Assembly: GCA_022453515.1 (NCBI GenBank)
Contig: JAJNNY010000011.1
Coordinates: forward strand, 620,001-684,000
Length of the DNA stretch: 64,000 bases
Direction: 5' to 3'
From: Astrocystis sublimbata
Taxonomy: Eukaryota > Ascomycota > Sordariomycetes > Xylariales > Xylariaceae
Shown: piece by piece, positions 1-11,700 of the stretch
Numbering within the stretch: position 1 is the first letter of the stretch
Layout of the letters: every line of letters begins with the position of its first letter
Translations under genes and position numbers: made by a program
Notes under the pieces: generated by a model
The model's input: only the letters and a program-made list of their open reading frames with translations
Database searches by the model: none
Told to the model about the DNA's origin: nothing

Positions 1-1508
1 ATCGAGGTTGGTGCCGGCGGAGGAGCAGAAGCAGCTGGAGCAACAGCGGGGACAGGGGCTGATGCCGGCGCAGACACTGCTGTAATTACTTGTGCGGCTT
101 GTGTTGGTGGAGCAGGGCCTGTCTTCTTCCCCATTGCCGCAAGTTTTCGTGCAATTTTATCCTTGCGCTCCTCAGCAGCTGATTTGCCTGTCGCTTTGAC
201 CTCGTTCTTTTCGCTTTTATCATCTTTTTTATCTGGTTGCTGAGTGCCAGGAAGTTGTGGTGGGGTCTTTTGGATCGTTGTGTTTGCTGGCTGAGGCAAA
301 GCACGGGACGAGACCACGGCCGTTGAAGGCGCTGGTTTCGTGATACTAATGGCTTTGCCTGCAGTTGTGGGCTGTTTGGAAACTGGCACTTCGAGGCCCA
401 AGTCCGTGAACAGCGCCTTGACGATGTTCGGGTCGATACCTTCGTCGAGGTAGTCCTGGTAGCGAACCTTATGTGGCCACAATCCCAAAATTGCCTCCTG
501 GGCCTTCTTCTTCACCTCCGATGCTGATCGAAGCGGTGGCGAACTATGGGCGTCGGGCCTGCGAGGCGCTGTCGAGGCTGGAGCAACATTGCCATTCACA
601 CCCGAAGCATAATTGTTTCCATTTGTGCGCGGCATTGTAGTTGATGTTGATGTTCTGGGCATGGCTGCTGGTTGGGCAACTTTGGAGGAGTCGTCGTGGT
701 AGGTGTCTAGAAAACTTTAGATCTCATGTGCGACTACTGTTAATCAAGGGAACCTACTGTTGGTATCATGAGATGTAGCCTGTGCGACGGAGTGCTTGCG
801 ATGAACCTCTCTAGGAGACAGGTATGGCGAGTATGAACCAGACCGTTCGCGTTCAGGATAGGATGGTTCCCATTCGTCATCAGCTAACTCGGGCTGGGCA
901 TCAGGCGCATCATTCGTATTTGTTGCTGCGCGAACATGACTGTCACCCTGCGCAACAAGGGAGTTGTGAGGGTCGTACAATTCGACGTTGCCAGTAGTGC
1001 TGCGACGGTTCTCCTTGTGGTTCGTAGGGTGGATCGGTATGTTTTGGGGGGGAGGACGGGTTGTAGCTCTAGACTCATATAGGTCTTCGAACTCGCCTTC
1101 ACTCAGCTCACCCTCTTCGAGAGCAGTCTTTGGTTGCTGATAAGGAACAGGCGGCTTTTGCGGCAATGATGGGGGTGCTGGACGTGGCTGGCTGTGGGAG
1201 TAACCGATAGGTTGCGCGGTTCCTTGGGCGGGCCATGCTTGAGCAGCAGCGGGCGAGAATGAGGGGGCGGGAACGGCAGGATTCCCACCAAGTCCTAGCC
1301 CGGGGATCATGGCTGAGTTCTGGCTGTATGCGCTCTGTGAAGCAGCAAAGGTCGTAGGCAGCATGGGCGCGGATTGAGACTGTTGATAGTAGTAGGTCGA
1401 TTGGTCGGCCGGCATGGCTGACATAGGCATCATGGGGAAGGACGACGATGGAGGCCCGGGAGGGTAGTGGCCGGTGGGTGGGCCATAGCCATAAGGATGC
1501 TGCGACAT
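1..1508 (-). CDS. Pro/Ser-rich nuclear-type protein, possibly Red1-like (3' part cut off by window edge)
   Basis: The protein starts at the ATG ending at 1508 and runs off the left edge, so the C-terminus is not visible. Exon 1 is 1508-758, a 51-nt intron lies at 757-707 (GTAGGT donor, TAG acceptor), and exon 2 is 706-1; the frame stays open through the join. The first 120 residues are rich in Pro, Gln, Ser and Tyr. An acidic EEGELSEGEFEDLYE segment follows, then a Ser/Thr/Pro linker. Exon 2 encodes a well-ordered stretch around LGLWPHKVRYQDYLDEGID and a lysine-rich helix ending in KIARKLAAMGKK. From memory of fungal families, the EEGELSE motif together with the WPHKVRYQDY block recalls Red1/ZFC3H1-type proteins, which act in nuclear RNA elimination and carry a C3H1 zinc finger near the C-terminus. 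That finger would lie outside the window, so the assignment is an inference. Confidence 0.6.
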
Positions 1509-3831
1509 GGCGGATGGAAGCCTTCAGAGCTGTCGGGATGGGTGTCTCGGCGGTCAACAGTATTGATTGGTATCTTCGACGTTGACAGCAACAGTCGGTT
1601 AGGGTCGGTCAGAGGGTGTGTAGGCAACAAGGTCATTTGCGAATCGCTACAGGAACACGGACAGAAGAACAAAACACTGTCGCCACTACGACTGCATATT
1701 ACCGTACAGTCTGTATATGGATGGAGATAGATGGACCTTCCCAAGCGACCCAGAGACAAAATAGAGATGTGACTGCTAGCAATTGCCAAGGCGGGGAGCG
1801 ACTTGATAGTTGAGATAAAGTTTGAGCTCGAGTGATGAAGCGTAAGCAGGCGATGATGTGGCAATTGCGACCATGCGCGTGCGATTTGCGCGTGGTGTGC
1901 GATCGTCGAAGTTCCAGCAGGGCTCTAGGCAAGAACACAAGAATACCAGACAAGGCGATGGCTGCAATGGTAAATCCAATATAATAGAGGCGCAGGCGAG
2001 GACGAGGTAAGCGAATTTAACAATATTGTTGCCAGCGGTGGGAGGAGGCCTCTGCTCGAATCTGTCTTGTACAGGTGGAAGCACAAGATAGTGAATGGTA
2101 AAATTTGGATGTCGGTAGGTGATAACGTGTAGTGGTGATGATGAGTGGCGAGTGCGGGTGGCGAGAATAAAAGACTGTAGGTGAAGGGATGGACCAGTGA
2201 TTGCTGTACGATGTCAGTGGCTTCCTCGCAGGACTATGCGTGTGCATATACAGTCGATCGCGTATGCGTATGTGATGGAAATGGATAAGATGGAGGAGCG
2301 AAATAGAGGCCGCGATGGATGATGGGTGCGTGGCCCATGTCAGGTGCCCCAGCCCCCTGTTCAATTACCTTGGTAGGTACTACCTAAACCACATTAGTAC
2401 GGGACTCGAACCTTTGCTGAGCTATGCCGCTTTTGGTCTGCTCATACCGTGTCACAACACGGTGAGCTTGGTCTTACAGGAACTGTACGTAACCCATCAG
2501 GACTTTTGAATAGAGCAAACAGTTCAGAAGTCTGGAATGAATCTGCTCAACATGATCATGAGGTAGGCTCAGCAGGGTTTCCCAATTGAGTAGAGATGTT
2601 GTTCTCTCATCGGTTTTCTTTTTTTGAATTGCTTCTTTCGAGTAGTACTTATTTACTCATACCTGCGATATAAGTTTCGTATCGTTCACGACATTATATT
2701 TAAGCAAGTTTCGCATATACTCTGCTATGTCCTGAGGTGACTTTGAACATATAGCCGGTGTTGCATGTCTAATACCGGTGGCGGATTCGATACGGTCGTT
2801 TCGATTGCAGTAGTCCCCTACATAATATTCACAATATGATTCGTTGGAAATTACTAACCAAGGGCTGCTGTAGAGATCAAAAGTCGACATTCTAGGCTTC
2901 CGGCATCTTAATATCATTCTTGTTATTGCAGTGATCATGCTGTCATCTCCAGCCCTGTGGAATACTGACCTTGCCGGATAGGAAAGTTATAGGCTAGGCG
3001 CAGGGTAGGTACGAGAAAGAATACATATGTCGATCTGTTGAACACAAAACTAACGATCTCAGATATCTCGGTATGGCGAACAGCACTCATCGCCCGTCTG
3101 GATAGCAAGATCTAATTATTCTTGACCACAAGGCTCTTAAGTGTAGCGACCATCCTCAAACCCTTGCTCGGAATGTGCCATTTTTGTTTCCCTATCTATC
3201 AGGTACAATTTACGGCCATATAAAACACGTGTGGGATTGTACCCCTTCTTGGTAGTTTTCAACTTGTCATAGTTCTCTCCGAAGAAAGCCTGCTTCCGTT
3301 ACTTCCAACCAGGGTCCCTGAGGTCGACTTTTGTTGAGAACTTGAGATAAGATCCCATCATCCCTCTACAAGTACAATTACCTTTAAAACAGGCATGGAG
3401 ATGCTGATCATTGAGGCCTGTAGTTTTCTCGATTGCCGGAACGTTGATACGGTCGAATGCGCACAACCTAGCTGAGATGTGTATCCTTGTCTAAACCTTA
3501 AGTGGAGGGGTGGACCGGATGCCTTCTCCTTGTCATGCGCGTCGGCGGCGTAGCATCTTTGCATTCGATGCACATATTGATGACTTTCTGCGGATTGCCG
3601 ACAGATTGGATTTGCAGAGAGAAGAACAGTCGGTGAGTGCCAACAGGCGAGGATCAGCTGGATTATCGCGCCGCTCCCAATGGAATGGCTTTTCCGACAC
3701 CAACTCGCCAAGCACCAAGAGGTAAGTAAGTAGTGACACCCTCCGCCTTTCATCGTTATCAACATCTTCGACCATACTACTGTGATCCTCAAGAGCCTTC
3801 AGTCATATCCCGTCACTTTCCCATATTCGAC
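1509..3831. other. Intergenic, divergent promoter region
   Basis: This 2.3-kb stretch lies between two genes that start away from each other. Short open frames occur on both strands, but none has convincing composition, splice structure or family resemblance. A T-loop-like GGGACTCGAACC occurs near 2400, without a matching tRNA body. I see no gene here. Confidence 0.6.
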
Positions 3832-4661
3832 ATGCCACCGGAAACTACCAACGTGCTCATCACGGGCGCCAACAGAGGTGAGCCTCCTTGAGTCGCATAT
3901 ACATGCATTTCCTCTGAGCTAACGAGCGTACCCTAGGCATCGGAAGGGCCTTGGCTGAAGTGTACCTCTCACGGCCCAACCATATCGTCATTTGCGGCGT
4001 TAGAAATCCCGATACGACTTCACTGAGAGATTATGAACCTGCTGCCGGGACCAAGCTGCTGGTCGTGGAGATTGAAGCCACGTCGGATAGTTGTCCAGCT
4101 CTGGCAGCTGAAGCGATGCGAGAGGCCGGCATCAGCACCCTCGACATACTTATCGCCAATGCCGGAATCAATCCAGCTCGAATCTACGTGCCGGTCGCCG
4201 ACATGGCAATGGAGGACGTGCGTTCAGTCTTCAATGTCAATGCCTTCTCTTTCATCACCCTGTTCAAGGCCATGTTCCCATTCCTCAAAGCTGCGACAGA
4301 TAAGGGGACTTCAGCATCTCCAGCCGGTCCCAAGCTGCTGGTCATAAGCTCGAATGCCGCCTCCATCCAGAGCCCCCTTCCCGCCCCGATCGCCACCTAC
4401 GGGGCCAGCAAGCTGGTGCTGAATTTCTGGATGCGGCACATCCACCTCGATAACCCTTGGCTGACGGCGTGGGCCATGAATCCTGGGTTTGTGCAGACTG
4501 ACATGGGGTATGTGGCAGCTGTTGAGGTTTTTGGGATGGAGAAGGCTCCTCATACTGTCGCCGAGTCGGTGGCGGGCTTAGTTAGTAAGCTCGACAGCGC
4601 AACAAGGGAGGAAACTTCGGGGAATTTCTACAACTTTGATGGTGTTGCGTTGGACTTCTAG
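3832..4661 (+). CDS. Short-chain dehydrogenase/reductase (SDR)
   Basis: This is a 256-residue NAD(P)-dependent oxidoreductase of the classical SDR type. Exon 1 is 3832-3877, the intron is 3878-3936 (GTGAGC donor, CCTAG acceptor), and exon 2 is 3937-4661. The splice restores the nucleotide-binding motif TGANRGIG at residues 11-18, which confirms both the start and the join. Further motifs are NAG at 90-92, the catalytic Ser in ISSNAAS near 153, and YGASK with Tyr170 and Lys174. The end matches SDRs of the C-factor/sniffer-like type, which lack long insertions. The substrate cannot be told from sequence. The gene stands alone, without a biosynthetic neighbour. Confidence 0.93.
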
Positions 4662-5837
4662 GCTTAAGTCACTTATCAAATGAATACATCAATCGATTAG
4701 TCGTCGAGGCAACCGTTGACACACATAGTTGCTCCTAAATCGCATTAATCCATCTCTTCACGTGCAGGGAGCGGGGGAATATGCTCGCCAGCCCATGCAA
4801 CATACGCAACGATTTACAAGTATCATATAATTACAGTCATTCGGATATTAGAGAGCTCACAAGCGCTGCTCAGCCCCGGCTTTTATGGTGATAGGGAATA
4901 TCATATCCGGTACGAGGGGTTGGTCATGAAGCGAGATGTTCTTCTTGCTATGACCGCCTCGGCACCGCCCATGTACCTCTTGATAAGGTCAGTTGTCTTA
5001 TTCTCCCTAATGTTGTCTACGTAAGGCGGGATGGCTCTTTGACAAGACCCGCCTCGTGAAAGCCACCATCTACCTACACATCGCAACCGCTAATAAGCCA
5101 AGCGGCAAGGTTGAGATATTTTCATCACAACCTTAATTCTTGTTTTTGAGGCCGCGTAGACACCAATGGCTTTTGTGGCTGCGTGGGAAGCGCGTAGAAC
5201 CTAATTACCTAGGGACGTCGGTGCGTAAGTGCGTAAGCTAGGTGGCTATTTAGAACTTTATGCTTTGAGGGCATTTAACGTTTAATTTTTTTTTTTTAAT
5301 AAATTCAAACGTTCCATTTGACCAGACTAATACATATTCATATTCGCAAACGAGTTTAATAGATTGTAAACACACTTACCTACCTCAGCACCCACAACCC
5401 ATTCTAATCATTGTAGTTGCTATATATTAGCAAATAGATAAGATGAGAGATAACGTATATGATAAGTAGGTATAGTACTTTACGGAAAGTCGTAGGCCCT
5501 GCCTCCTTGAGTCCTTGATAGTGCTGTCGATGCTTGGATGGGTTGACAGACAGGATTGGTTGGTGGGGGAGGGCTCTGATTGGACAAGTCGCATTCTAGG
5601 CCGAGACACCTGAGATGAACTACATACATGTAGATGTAGGTAGTTTACGTCAGAGGAATTATTGATATCCTCATGAAAATCTTACATATCGTGCTCTGAT
5701 ATTGAGGCGTGCGTATGTACACTGTTGACTGACGGGGGAATTTTCATTCGAGGATGTCTTCAATATGGTTTTTAATTACTACTGTTCGCTTGTTTCTTGA
5801 TAGAAGTATCGGAGTGCATTTCTTCCAATAAGGTGGA
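4662..5837. other. Convergent intergenic region
   Basis: No gene is visible. The stretch contains an oligo-T run at about 5287-5297 and several ACCTACCT/AGGTAGGT motifs. The flanking genes converge on it, so it should hold both 3' untranslated regions. Confidence 0.6.
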
Positions 5838-6380
5838 CTATCCAGATGATACATACTCGTCCGCTGCCATCATCTCAGGAATCCCCACCCCTCCTCTAAA
5901 TGACGGATCACGTAACGATTCCTCCAAGCGTTGATACTCCGCCTCAAGCTCTTCCCTGTCGCCCGACTTCCGCGCCGTCTCAAAGTCGATGAGAACGGCC
6001 TTTCCGTCCCGCAAGAGGAAGTTATGCTTGTTGATATCGCCATGCTTAATGCCCATCGAATGCAATTTCCTTAGAGTGGCCTGACAGGCTTTGAGGTCTT
6101 CTGGCCCCGCCGTCCGCGTGCCATCAATGTTCTCCAGGACAAACCCGAAGACCCGGCCGCCCTCCGTGAGGTGGCCGAGGAACTTCGGACCGACCCCTCC
6201 GCCTCCACCCTCGATCCATTCGTACGCGGTGGATTCGGCCTCGAAGTACGGCATCTGCCAGGGGAACTCGGCGAACTTGACAATCACCGGACAGTTGAAG
6301 AGCGGATGTGTGACGAGATGGATATTCTGGCGCAAGGCGCAACGTAAGGCACCTTTTAGCGTGGAGTCTGGACATACGAT
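5838..6380 (-). CDS. Kinase-like protein of the fungal family often mislabelled alpha-galactosidase A; N-terminal part missing
   Basis: The open frame encodes 180 residues after a TAG that could be a splice acceptor (6381-6383). The sequence matches the C-terminal half of a large fungal protein-kinase-like family: HPLFNCPVIVKFAEFPW (ATP-binding lysine), the ESTAYEWI and VGPKFLGHLTEGGRVFGFV blocks, then HGDINKHNFLL (catalytic-loop type) and LIDFETA (DFG equivalent). The usual N-terminal region of about 100 residues is absent. A possible remnant begins with an ATG at 6589 and reads MTKKLRFFKVQMG, resembling the start of family members, but it has no good donor and the middle part is missing. 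No in-frame ATG opens the conserved part. It may be a decaying gene, or one with unusual short exons. The C-lobe has no frameshift. The biochemical role of the family is not established. Confidence 0.6.
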   Translation of the reverse strand: MVCPDSTLKGALRCALRQNIHLVTHPLFNCPVIVKFAEFPWQMPYFEAESTAYEWIEGGGGGVGPKFLGHLTEGGRVFGFVLENIDGTRTAGPEDLKACQATLRKLHSMGIKHGDINKHNFLLRDGKAVLIDFETARKSGDREELEAEYQRLEESLRDPSFRGGVGIPEMMAADEYVSSG

Positions 6381-6383
6381 CTA

Positions 6384-6844
6384 GCTATTTCCTCTATCTG
6401 TAATAACACAATAATGAAGCTGATTGGGTATGCTGTGATAGAACGCATCATGAGGCGTATTTTTCGAACCAACATACATTCATAGAGGCCACTTTGGTGA
6501 TCCTTCGGCGTTTATAGACGAAGGCCTCAGTTGCAAGTTGGAACTTAGGCACCCATCTGCACTTTGAAGAATCTCAGCTTCTTAGTCATGCTGAAATAGT
6601 CGCAGTATATAACCATCGGTTTTCCGTTTGAGCAAGATACGAATCTTCATCCCAAGCCAACGTTCCTTTTGAGCCTTTTGAACAAAACCATTTGCTGTCT
6701 AGTCCAAATTGGAATATTGCTACACCGCGTCCTGGTGAGATGCCCGGGTATCCAGCGACGAAGATCTCATACTGACCTCGATATTCTTAGTCCAGTCAGC
6801 TTCGCAACCGCCCATTCCTGCAAATTGTCGCCCACTCTATTACC
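6384..6844. other. Intergenic region
   Basis: Apart from the possible kinase-like N-terminal remnant near 6553-6589 on the minus strand, nothing is recognisable. It includes the promoter of the small gene at 6845. Confidence 0.5.
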
Positions 6845-7030
6845 ATGTGTAAAGTTCTCTACCGCATGTACACGTGCGGTTGTAAGAAAGAGGAGGAGTT
6901 CAAGCAATGCCCGCAACGCATTGGAACCAACGTCAAATGTACACCTCTCGCCAAGGAGCCGATGCCCCCATCAGTACATATGTGCAAAAGCCACATGGTG
7001 AAAGAGGGGAAAGACGAAATGACGCGCTAG
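6845..7030 (+). CDS. Small Cys-rich conserved fungal protein (61 aa)
   Basis: The frame encodes 61 residues with six cysteines (2, 11, 13, 22, 32, 47) and histidines 45 and 50, which suggests a small metal-bound or disulfide-stapled fold. It has no signal peptide, so a cytoplasmic or nuclear zinc-binding role is more likely than an effector. The MCKVLYRMYTCGC opening and the later HMCKSHMV block resemble short uncharacterised proteins in many filamentous fungi, whose function I do not know. The same MC...CxC style of N-terminus appears in the large unknown gene at 49328. An upstream exon cannot be excluded. Confidence 0.6.
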   Translation: MCKVLYRMYTCGCKKEEEFKQCPQRIGTNVKCTPLAKEPMPPSVHMCKSHMVKEGKDEMTR

Positions 7031-7121
7031 AAGCGGCAAAGTCTGGTCCCTAGAACAACGGCACAGCACAGGGCAATAGAGACACCGAGTTATTATGTTA
7101 TCGTTTATTTGGGTATCAATA

Positions 7122-8075
7122 TCAAGTGTCGTCGCTTAAGGGGGGGGATTTGTCAGATACACTTGGTTCAGTGAATATCAACGTCGTCACTCCATGCTGC
7201 TTGAGGTGGTTCAGAATACCGTCTTTTGTAAACTTGATTCTGAAAAATGTGGCAGGATCTGTGCTCTCTTTGCATCTAGTGCAGAAGTAGCCCCAATCAG
7301 CTGATTGACCGGATGAAGCGAGGTAGGGAGCTGAAATGATTGACATGTATCTTCGAGGCTCTGTCGTCATGCGGTCCTGTTGCTGAATTGTCTCGCCGGG
7401 TCCGAGAACAGAGCCGTGCCAAATCCCTTCGACCATAGATTGCCGGTCAAATAGTAGAGTCCTGCTCCTCGCCAATCTACCGAATGAGGTGTATCGTCCA
7501 GGTAGGCTGGAGACATGGGGTAGACGGCGCTTGAGGTCCTTTATCTTGAGACCCGTGTGTTTGGCCGCGTGCCTCGATGAAACAGGGAAGTAGTTAAGAT
7601 TTGACGTAAAGCAAGAATAGCACACACGTTTACAGGTGAGCACATAGAGATAGTTGCCGAAATGACGGCAAGTTGCGCATTTGGTGGTCAAGAGGGTCTC
7701 GTATAGGGTCCGGCAGTCAAGAAATCTCGCGTTGATACTAAGAATAGCACGGAGAACATTTGGGCAATGCTTGCGTATCATTCTGAACTGATATACAGAG
7801 TCGACGAGGCTCATTGCGTGATAGTTTACGCGGCGGAAGGCAATCAGCGTCGGTAAATCAAGCGCAATGAGTATCTCGGTGATGATCTCGAGAGGGAGCT
7901 TGTCCAATTGGCTCACGCCATGGAGAGGTTGAAAGGCGTGTCTTGCATTGTCGAGAGGACAGCGAGTTTCCAGATCAGCATCGTCCAATGTAAAGTCGAC
8001 AATTCTTGATTTCCGGTACGTGTGTTCTTGGAGCTGCCCTGCGCTGGGCTGTGCTATGCCGACGATGAGGGGCAT
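7122..8075 (-). CDS. F-box protein with Cys clusters
   Basis: This is a 317-residue intronless protein. I chose the ATG at 8075 (MPLIVGIAQPS) because the longer open frame upstream would need a GTG start. An F-box follows at about residues 58-100 (LPLEIITEILIALDLPTLIAF), which predicts binding to Skp1 and a role as substrate receptor of an SCF ubiquitin ligase. Near residues 133-157 lies a Cys cluster (CATC, then CKRVCYSC) and near 265-300 a second one (FCTRCKE followed by a His-rich helix), both possible zinc sites. Fungal genomes hold many such proteins and the target is unknown. It is transcribed divergently from the myosin gene. Confidence 0.8.
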   Translation of the reverse strand: MPLIVGIAQPSAGQLQEHTYRKSRIVDFTLDDADLETRCPLDNARHAFQPLHGVSQLDKLPLEIITEILIALDLPTLIAFRRVNYHAMSLVDSVYQFRMIRKHCPNVLRAILSINARFLDCRTLYETLLTTKCATCRHFGNYLYVLTCKRVCYSCFTSNLNYFPVSSRHAAKHTGLKIKDLKRRLPHVSSLPGRYTSFGRLARSRTLLFDRQSMVEGIWHGSVLGPGETIQQQDRMTTEPRRYMSIISAPYLASSGQSADWGYFCTRCKESTDPATFFRIKFTKDGILNHLKQHGVTTLIFTEPSVSDKSPPLSDDT

Positions 8076-8784
8076 TTTGAGTTTTGAGATGCGAGAATAT
8101 GAAAATGGCAGGTAATACACGCGTTGGGTATTGACACTTGTGGCAAGGTAGCCTCAGGTAATGACGGGACTCCACGCTGACGGTGAAAGCCAAACCGTTT
8201 TGCGGACAGTTTTTTACTGCAGGAATGAAATACGTAAGATATTTCCCCAGTTTGATCGGAGCTGAGCCTGCGGGTGTGTTAGTGGGGAAGGCTAGACACC
8301 AGCTGGCAGGACCCGTATGACACGTGCCATTTCTGCCGTCGGATTTGGTGGAAAGTGAGGTATGCCAAGCATCAGATGTTTACTTTTGGGCTCGTTGCTA
8401 TGCGCCAATCACCCTGGTCCTGGCATCAACAATTGTCTCCATCAACCTAACTCCGATACATGCTGCCCACAGACAACCACGACTGATGAGCACGAATAGT
8501 CAATACACCATAGACTAATTCATCTTTCTTACGTCTTCGCTTCGATTGAGCCCATCCCATCTCGGGTTCTTTGCACGCTGTTATTCATTGCCCTCGATTC
8601 GCATCAAGACACGCGCCGGTTGCGCGTTTCGTGATGGCGGCATCGCATCCTACTACTTTTGAACCGGCTGCCAACAAATCATACCAAACAAAGCGATCGA
8701 ACCCTACACAGCATCGATGAGCACAACTTAACTGGCTCCCAACGTAGCATCACATCTGCTGACACTGCCGTCGCCGCTGTCGAC
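8076..8784. promoter_or_regulatory. Divergent promoter region between F-box gene and myosin II gene
   Basis: These 709 bases separate the start codons of two divergent genes and must carry both promoters and 5' leaders. No specific factor site can be assigned with confidence. Confidence 0.5.
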
Positions 8785-11700
8785 ATGTCAGTCCGCAACA
8801 ACCCCTTTGCCCGCATGGGCTCGGCATCACCGTCGCCTGCGCCCAACAACCAGAACAGGCCCAGGTCCGCCTTGTTCTCCTCACAATCGCCCTTCTCCAA
8901 CTCGAACACGCCACCCTCGTCTCTCCACAACCGCACACACTCACAGTCCGCCCTCTCCGGCTCTATCCCGCAACCGGTCAACGGCCATGCGCCGCGGCAG
9001 CAGCGGGCCGACTCCAAGAGCAACGGCCCCGGCTCAACAACCTTTGCGCCTTCCTTCATCAAAACCGAGGATCTGAGGCGGAGCATAGACGTCGTGAAAG
9101 GCATAGAGGGCGAGAACGACTTCTCAGGGAAGAGATATGTTTGGCTCAGGGATCCTCAGGCCGCCTTCGTCAAAGGTTGGGTCGTAGAGGAGCTGGGAGG
9201 GGGCAGGCTCCTTGTCCAATGTGACGATGGAAGCGTAAGTGAACCCGATTTGCCCGGGCAACGGCCTATGCGACAGACGGCATACTGATATCAGCCCTAC
9301 AGCAACGAGAAGTCGATAGCGAGAGCGTGGATAAGGTCAACCCTGCCAAGTTCGACAAGGCCAACGACATGGCCGAACTGACACACCTCAACGAGCCCTC
9401 TGTCGTCCATAACTTACATATGCGCTACCAATCCGATCTTATATACACATACTCCGGCCTCTTCCTCGTCACCGTTAACCCCTACTGTCCTCTGCCCATC
9501 TACACCAACGAGTACGTCAATATGTACAAGGGCCGCAGCCGAGAGGATACGAAACCCCACATATTCGCCATGGCCGATGAGGCCTTCCGGAACCTTGTCG
9601 ACGAGGGCATGAACCAAAGCATCCTGGTTACCGGAGAGTCTGGTGCCGGAAAGACGGAGAACACGAAGAAGGTCATACAGTATCTCGCTGCTGTAGCTCA
9701 CTCCGAGTCCCCCGTCAAGAATAGAGGACAGCATGCGACACTCTCCCAACAGATCCTCCGAGCGAATCCCATATTAGAGGCTTTCGGTAATGCCCAGACT
9801 GTTCGAAACAATAACTCTTCACGTTTCGGCAAATTCATTCGCATCGAGTTCACTCCCAACGGATGTATAGCCGGTGCTTTCATCGACTGGTATCTGCTGG
9901 AGAAGTCAAGGGTCATGCGAATCAACCCCCAGGAGCGCAATTACCATATCTTCTACCAACTCTTAGCTGGCGCTGACGACCGAATGCGGCGCGACTTCCT
10001 GCTCAACGGATTCAACATCAGTGACTTCGCCTACATCCGTGATGGCCACGATACCATCACCGGCGTCTCCGATATTGACGAGTGGAATTCTTTACTGGAA
10101 GCTTTCCATGTGATGGGTTTCGCTGACGAGGCTCAAAGGGCTATACTGCGCACCGTGGCGGCAGTCCTCCACCTGGGAAACATCTCGGTCGTCAAGGAAA
10201 GCCGCATGGCTGATCAGGCTCGCTTGGCCCCAGACGCCAAGGATACTGCCGCTCGCGTCTGCAAACTGCTAGGCATACCACTCGACCCATTCCTGCAAGG
10301 TCTTCTACACCCCAAAGTTAAGGCTGGCCGAGAGTGGGTTGAAAAGGTGCAGACTCCTGAACAAGTGCGCCTGGGCATCGACGCGCTTGCGAAGGGTATC
10401 TACGAACGCGGATTTGGAGACCTCGTTACAAGGATCAACCACCAGTTCGACCACAACGGGATGAGCCTCGATGATTCCCACTTCATCGGTGTTCTCGATA
10501 TCGCGGGTTTCGAAATATTTGAAGAGAATAGCTTTGAGCAGCTGTGCATCAATTACACCAACGAGAAGCTGCAGCAGTTTTTCAACCACCACATGTTTGT
10601 TTTGGAGCAGGAAGAATATGCACGAGAGCAGATTGAATGGAAATTCATCGACTTTGGCCGAGATCTGCAGCCTACTATCGATTTGATCGAACTATCGAAC
10701 CCCATCGGTATCTTCTCCTGCTTGGACGAAGACAGTGTTATGCCCAAGGCTACCGACAGGTCATTCACGGAGAAGCTGAACGGGTTGTGGGACAAAAAGT
10801 CTACCAAGTATCGCCCCTCCAGGCCTGGCCCTCGTCATGGCTTCATCCTGACACATTACGCTGCGGAAGTCGAATACTCCACCGAAGGCTGGTTGGAGAA
10901 GAACAAAGATCCCCTCAACGACAACATTACGCGCCTACTTGCTGCCTCTACCGACAAGCATGTTGCGAGTCTGTTTGCCGATTGTGCCGACACGGACGAG
11001 ATGAACGGAAATGCGCGAAACCGGGTGAAGAAGGGACTCTTCCGCACGGTGGCCCAGAGACACAAGGAACAACTATCCAGTCTCATGAACCAGCTTCACT
11101 CGACACATCCACATTTCGTGCGGTGCATTCTTCCAAATCACAAGAAGCGGCCAAAGCAGTTCCATGCACCTCTCGTTCTCGACCAGCTGCGGTGTAACGG
11201 TGTCCTCGAGGGAATAAGAATCGCTCGGACCGGATTCCCCAACCGATTGGCATTCAGCGAGTTCCGCCAACGATATGAGGTGCTCTGTAAGGGTATGCCC
11301 AGGGGTTACCTCGAAGGCCAGGCGGCAGCGTCCTTGATGCTTGACAAGCTCCGAATCGACAAGTCGCTGTACCGTGTCGGTCTGACCAAACTATTCTTCC
11401 GAGCTGGTGTTCTGGCGGAATTAGAAGAACGGCGCGATGCTCTGATTACAGAGATCATGGCTCGCTTCCAGTCTGTTGCGCGTGGCTATGTCCAACGCCG
11501 CATTGCCTACAAGAGACTATATCGTACCGAGGCAACTCAAGTCATTCAGCGCAACTTCAATGTCTATCTTGATCTTTGCGACAACCCGTGGTGGCAACTT
11601 CTTATTAAAATGAAGCCTCTGTTGGGCGCTACCCGCACGTCTATTGAGGTAAAGAGACGCGATGAGAAGATTCGGGAGCTCAACGAGAAGATGCGACAAG

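Noticed and set aside
2395..2420. T-loop-like GGGACTCGAACC suggesting a tRNA on the minus strand
   Set aside because: No matching acceptor stem, D arm or anticodon arm occurs at the right distance, and the T stem pairs poorly.
3510..3725. 71-residue plus-strand frame with basic N-terminus, upstream of the SDR
   Set aside because: Composition is not distinctive, an overlapping minus-strand frame of similar quality exists, and no splice partner or family is visible.
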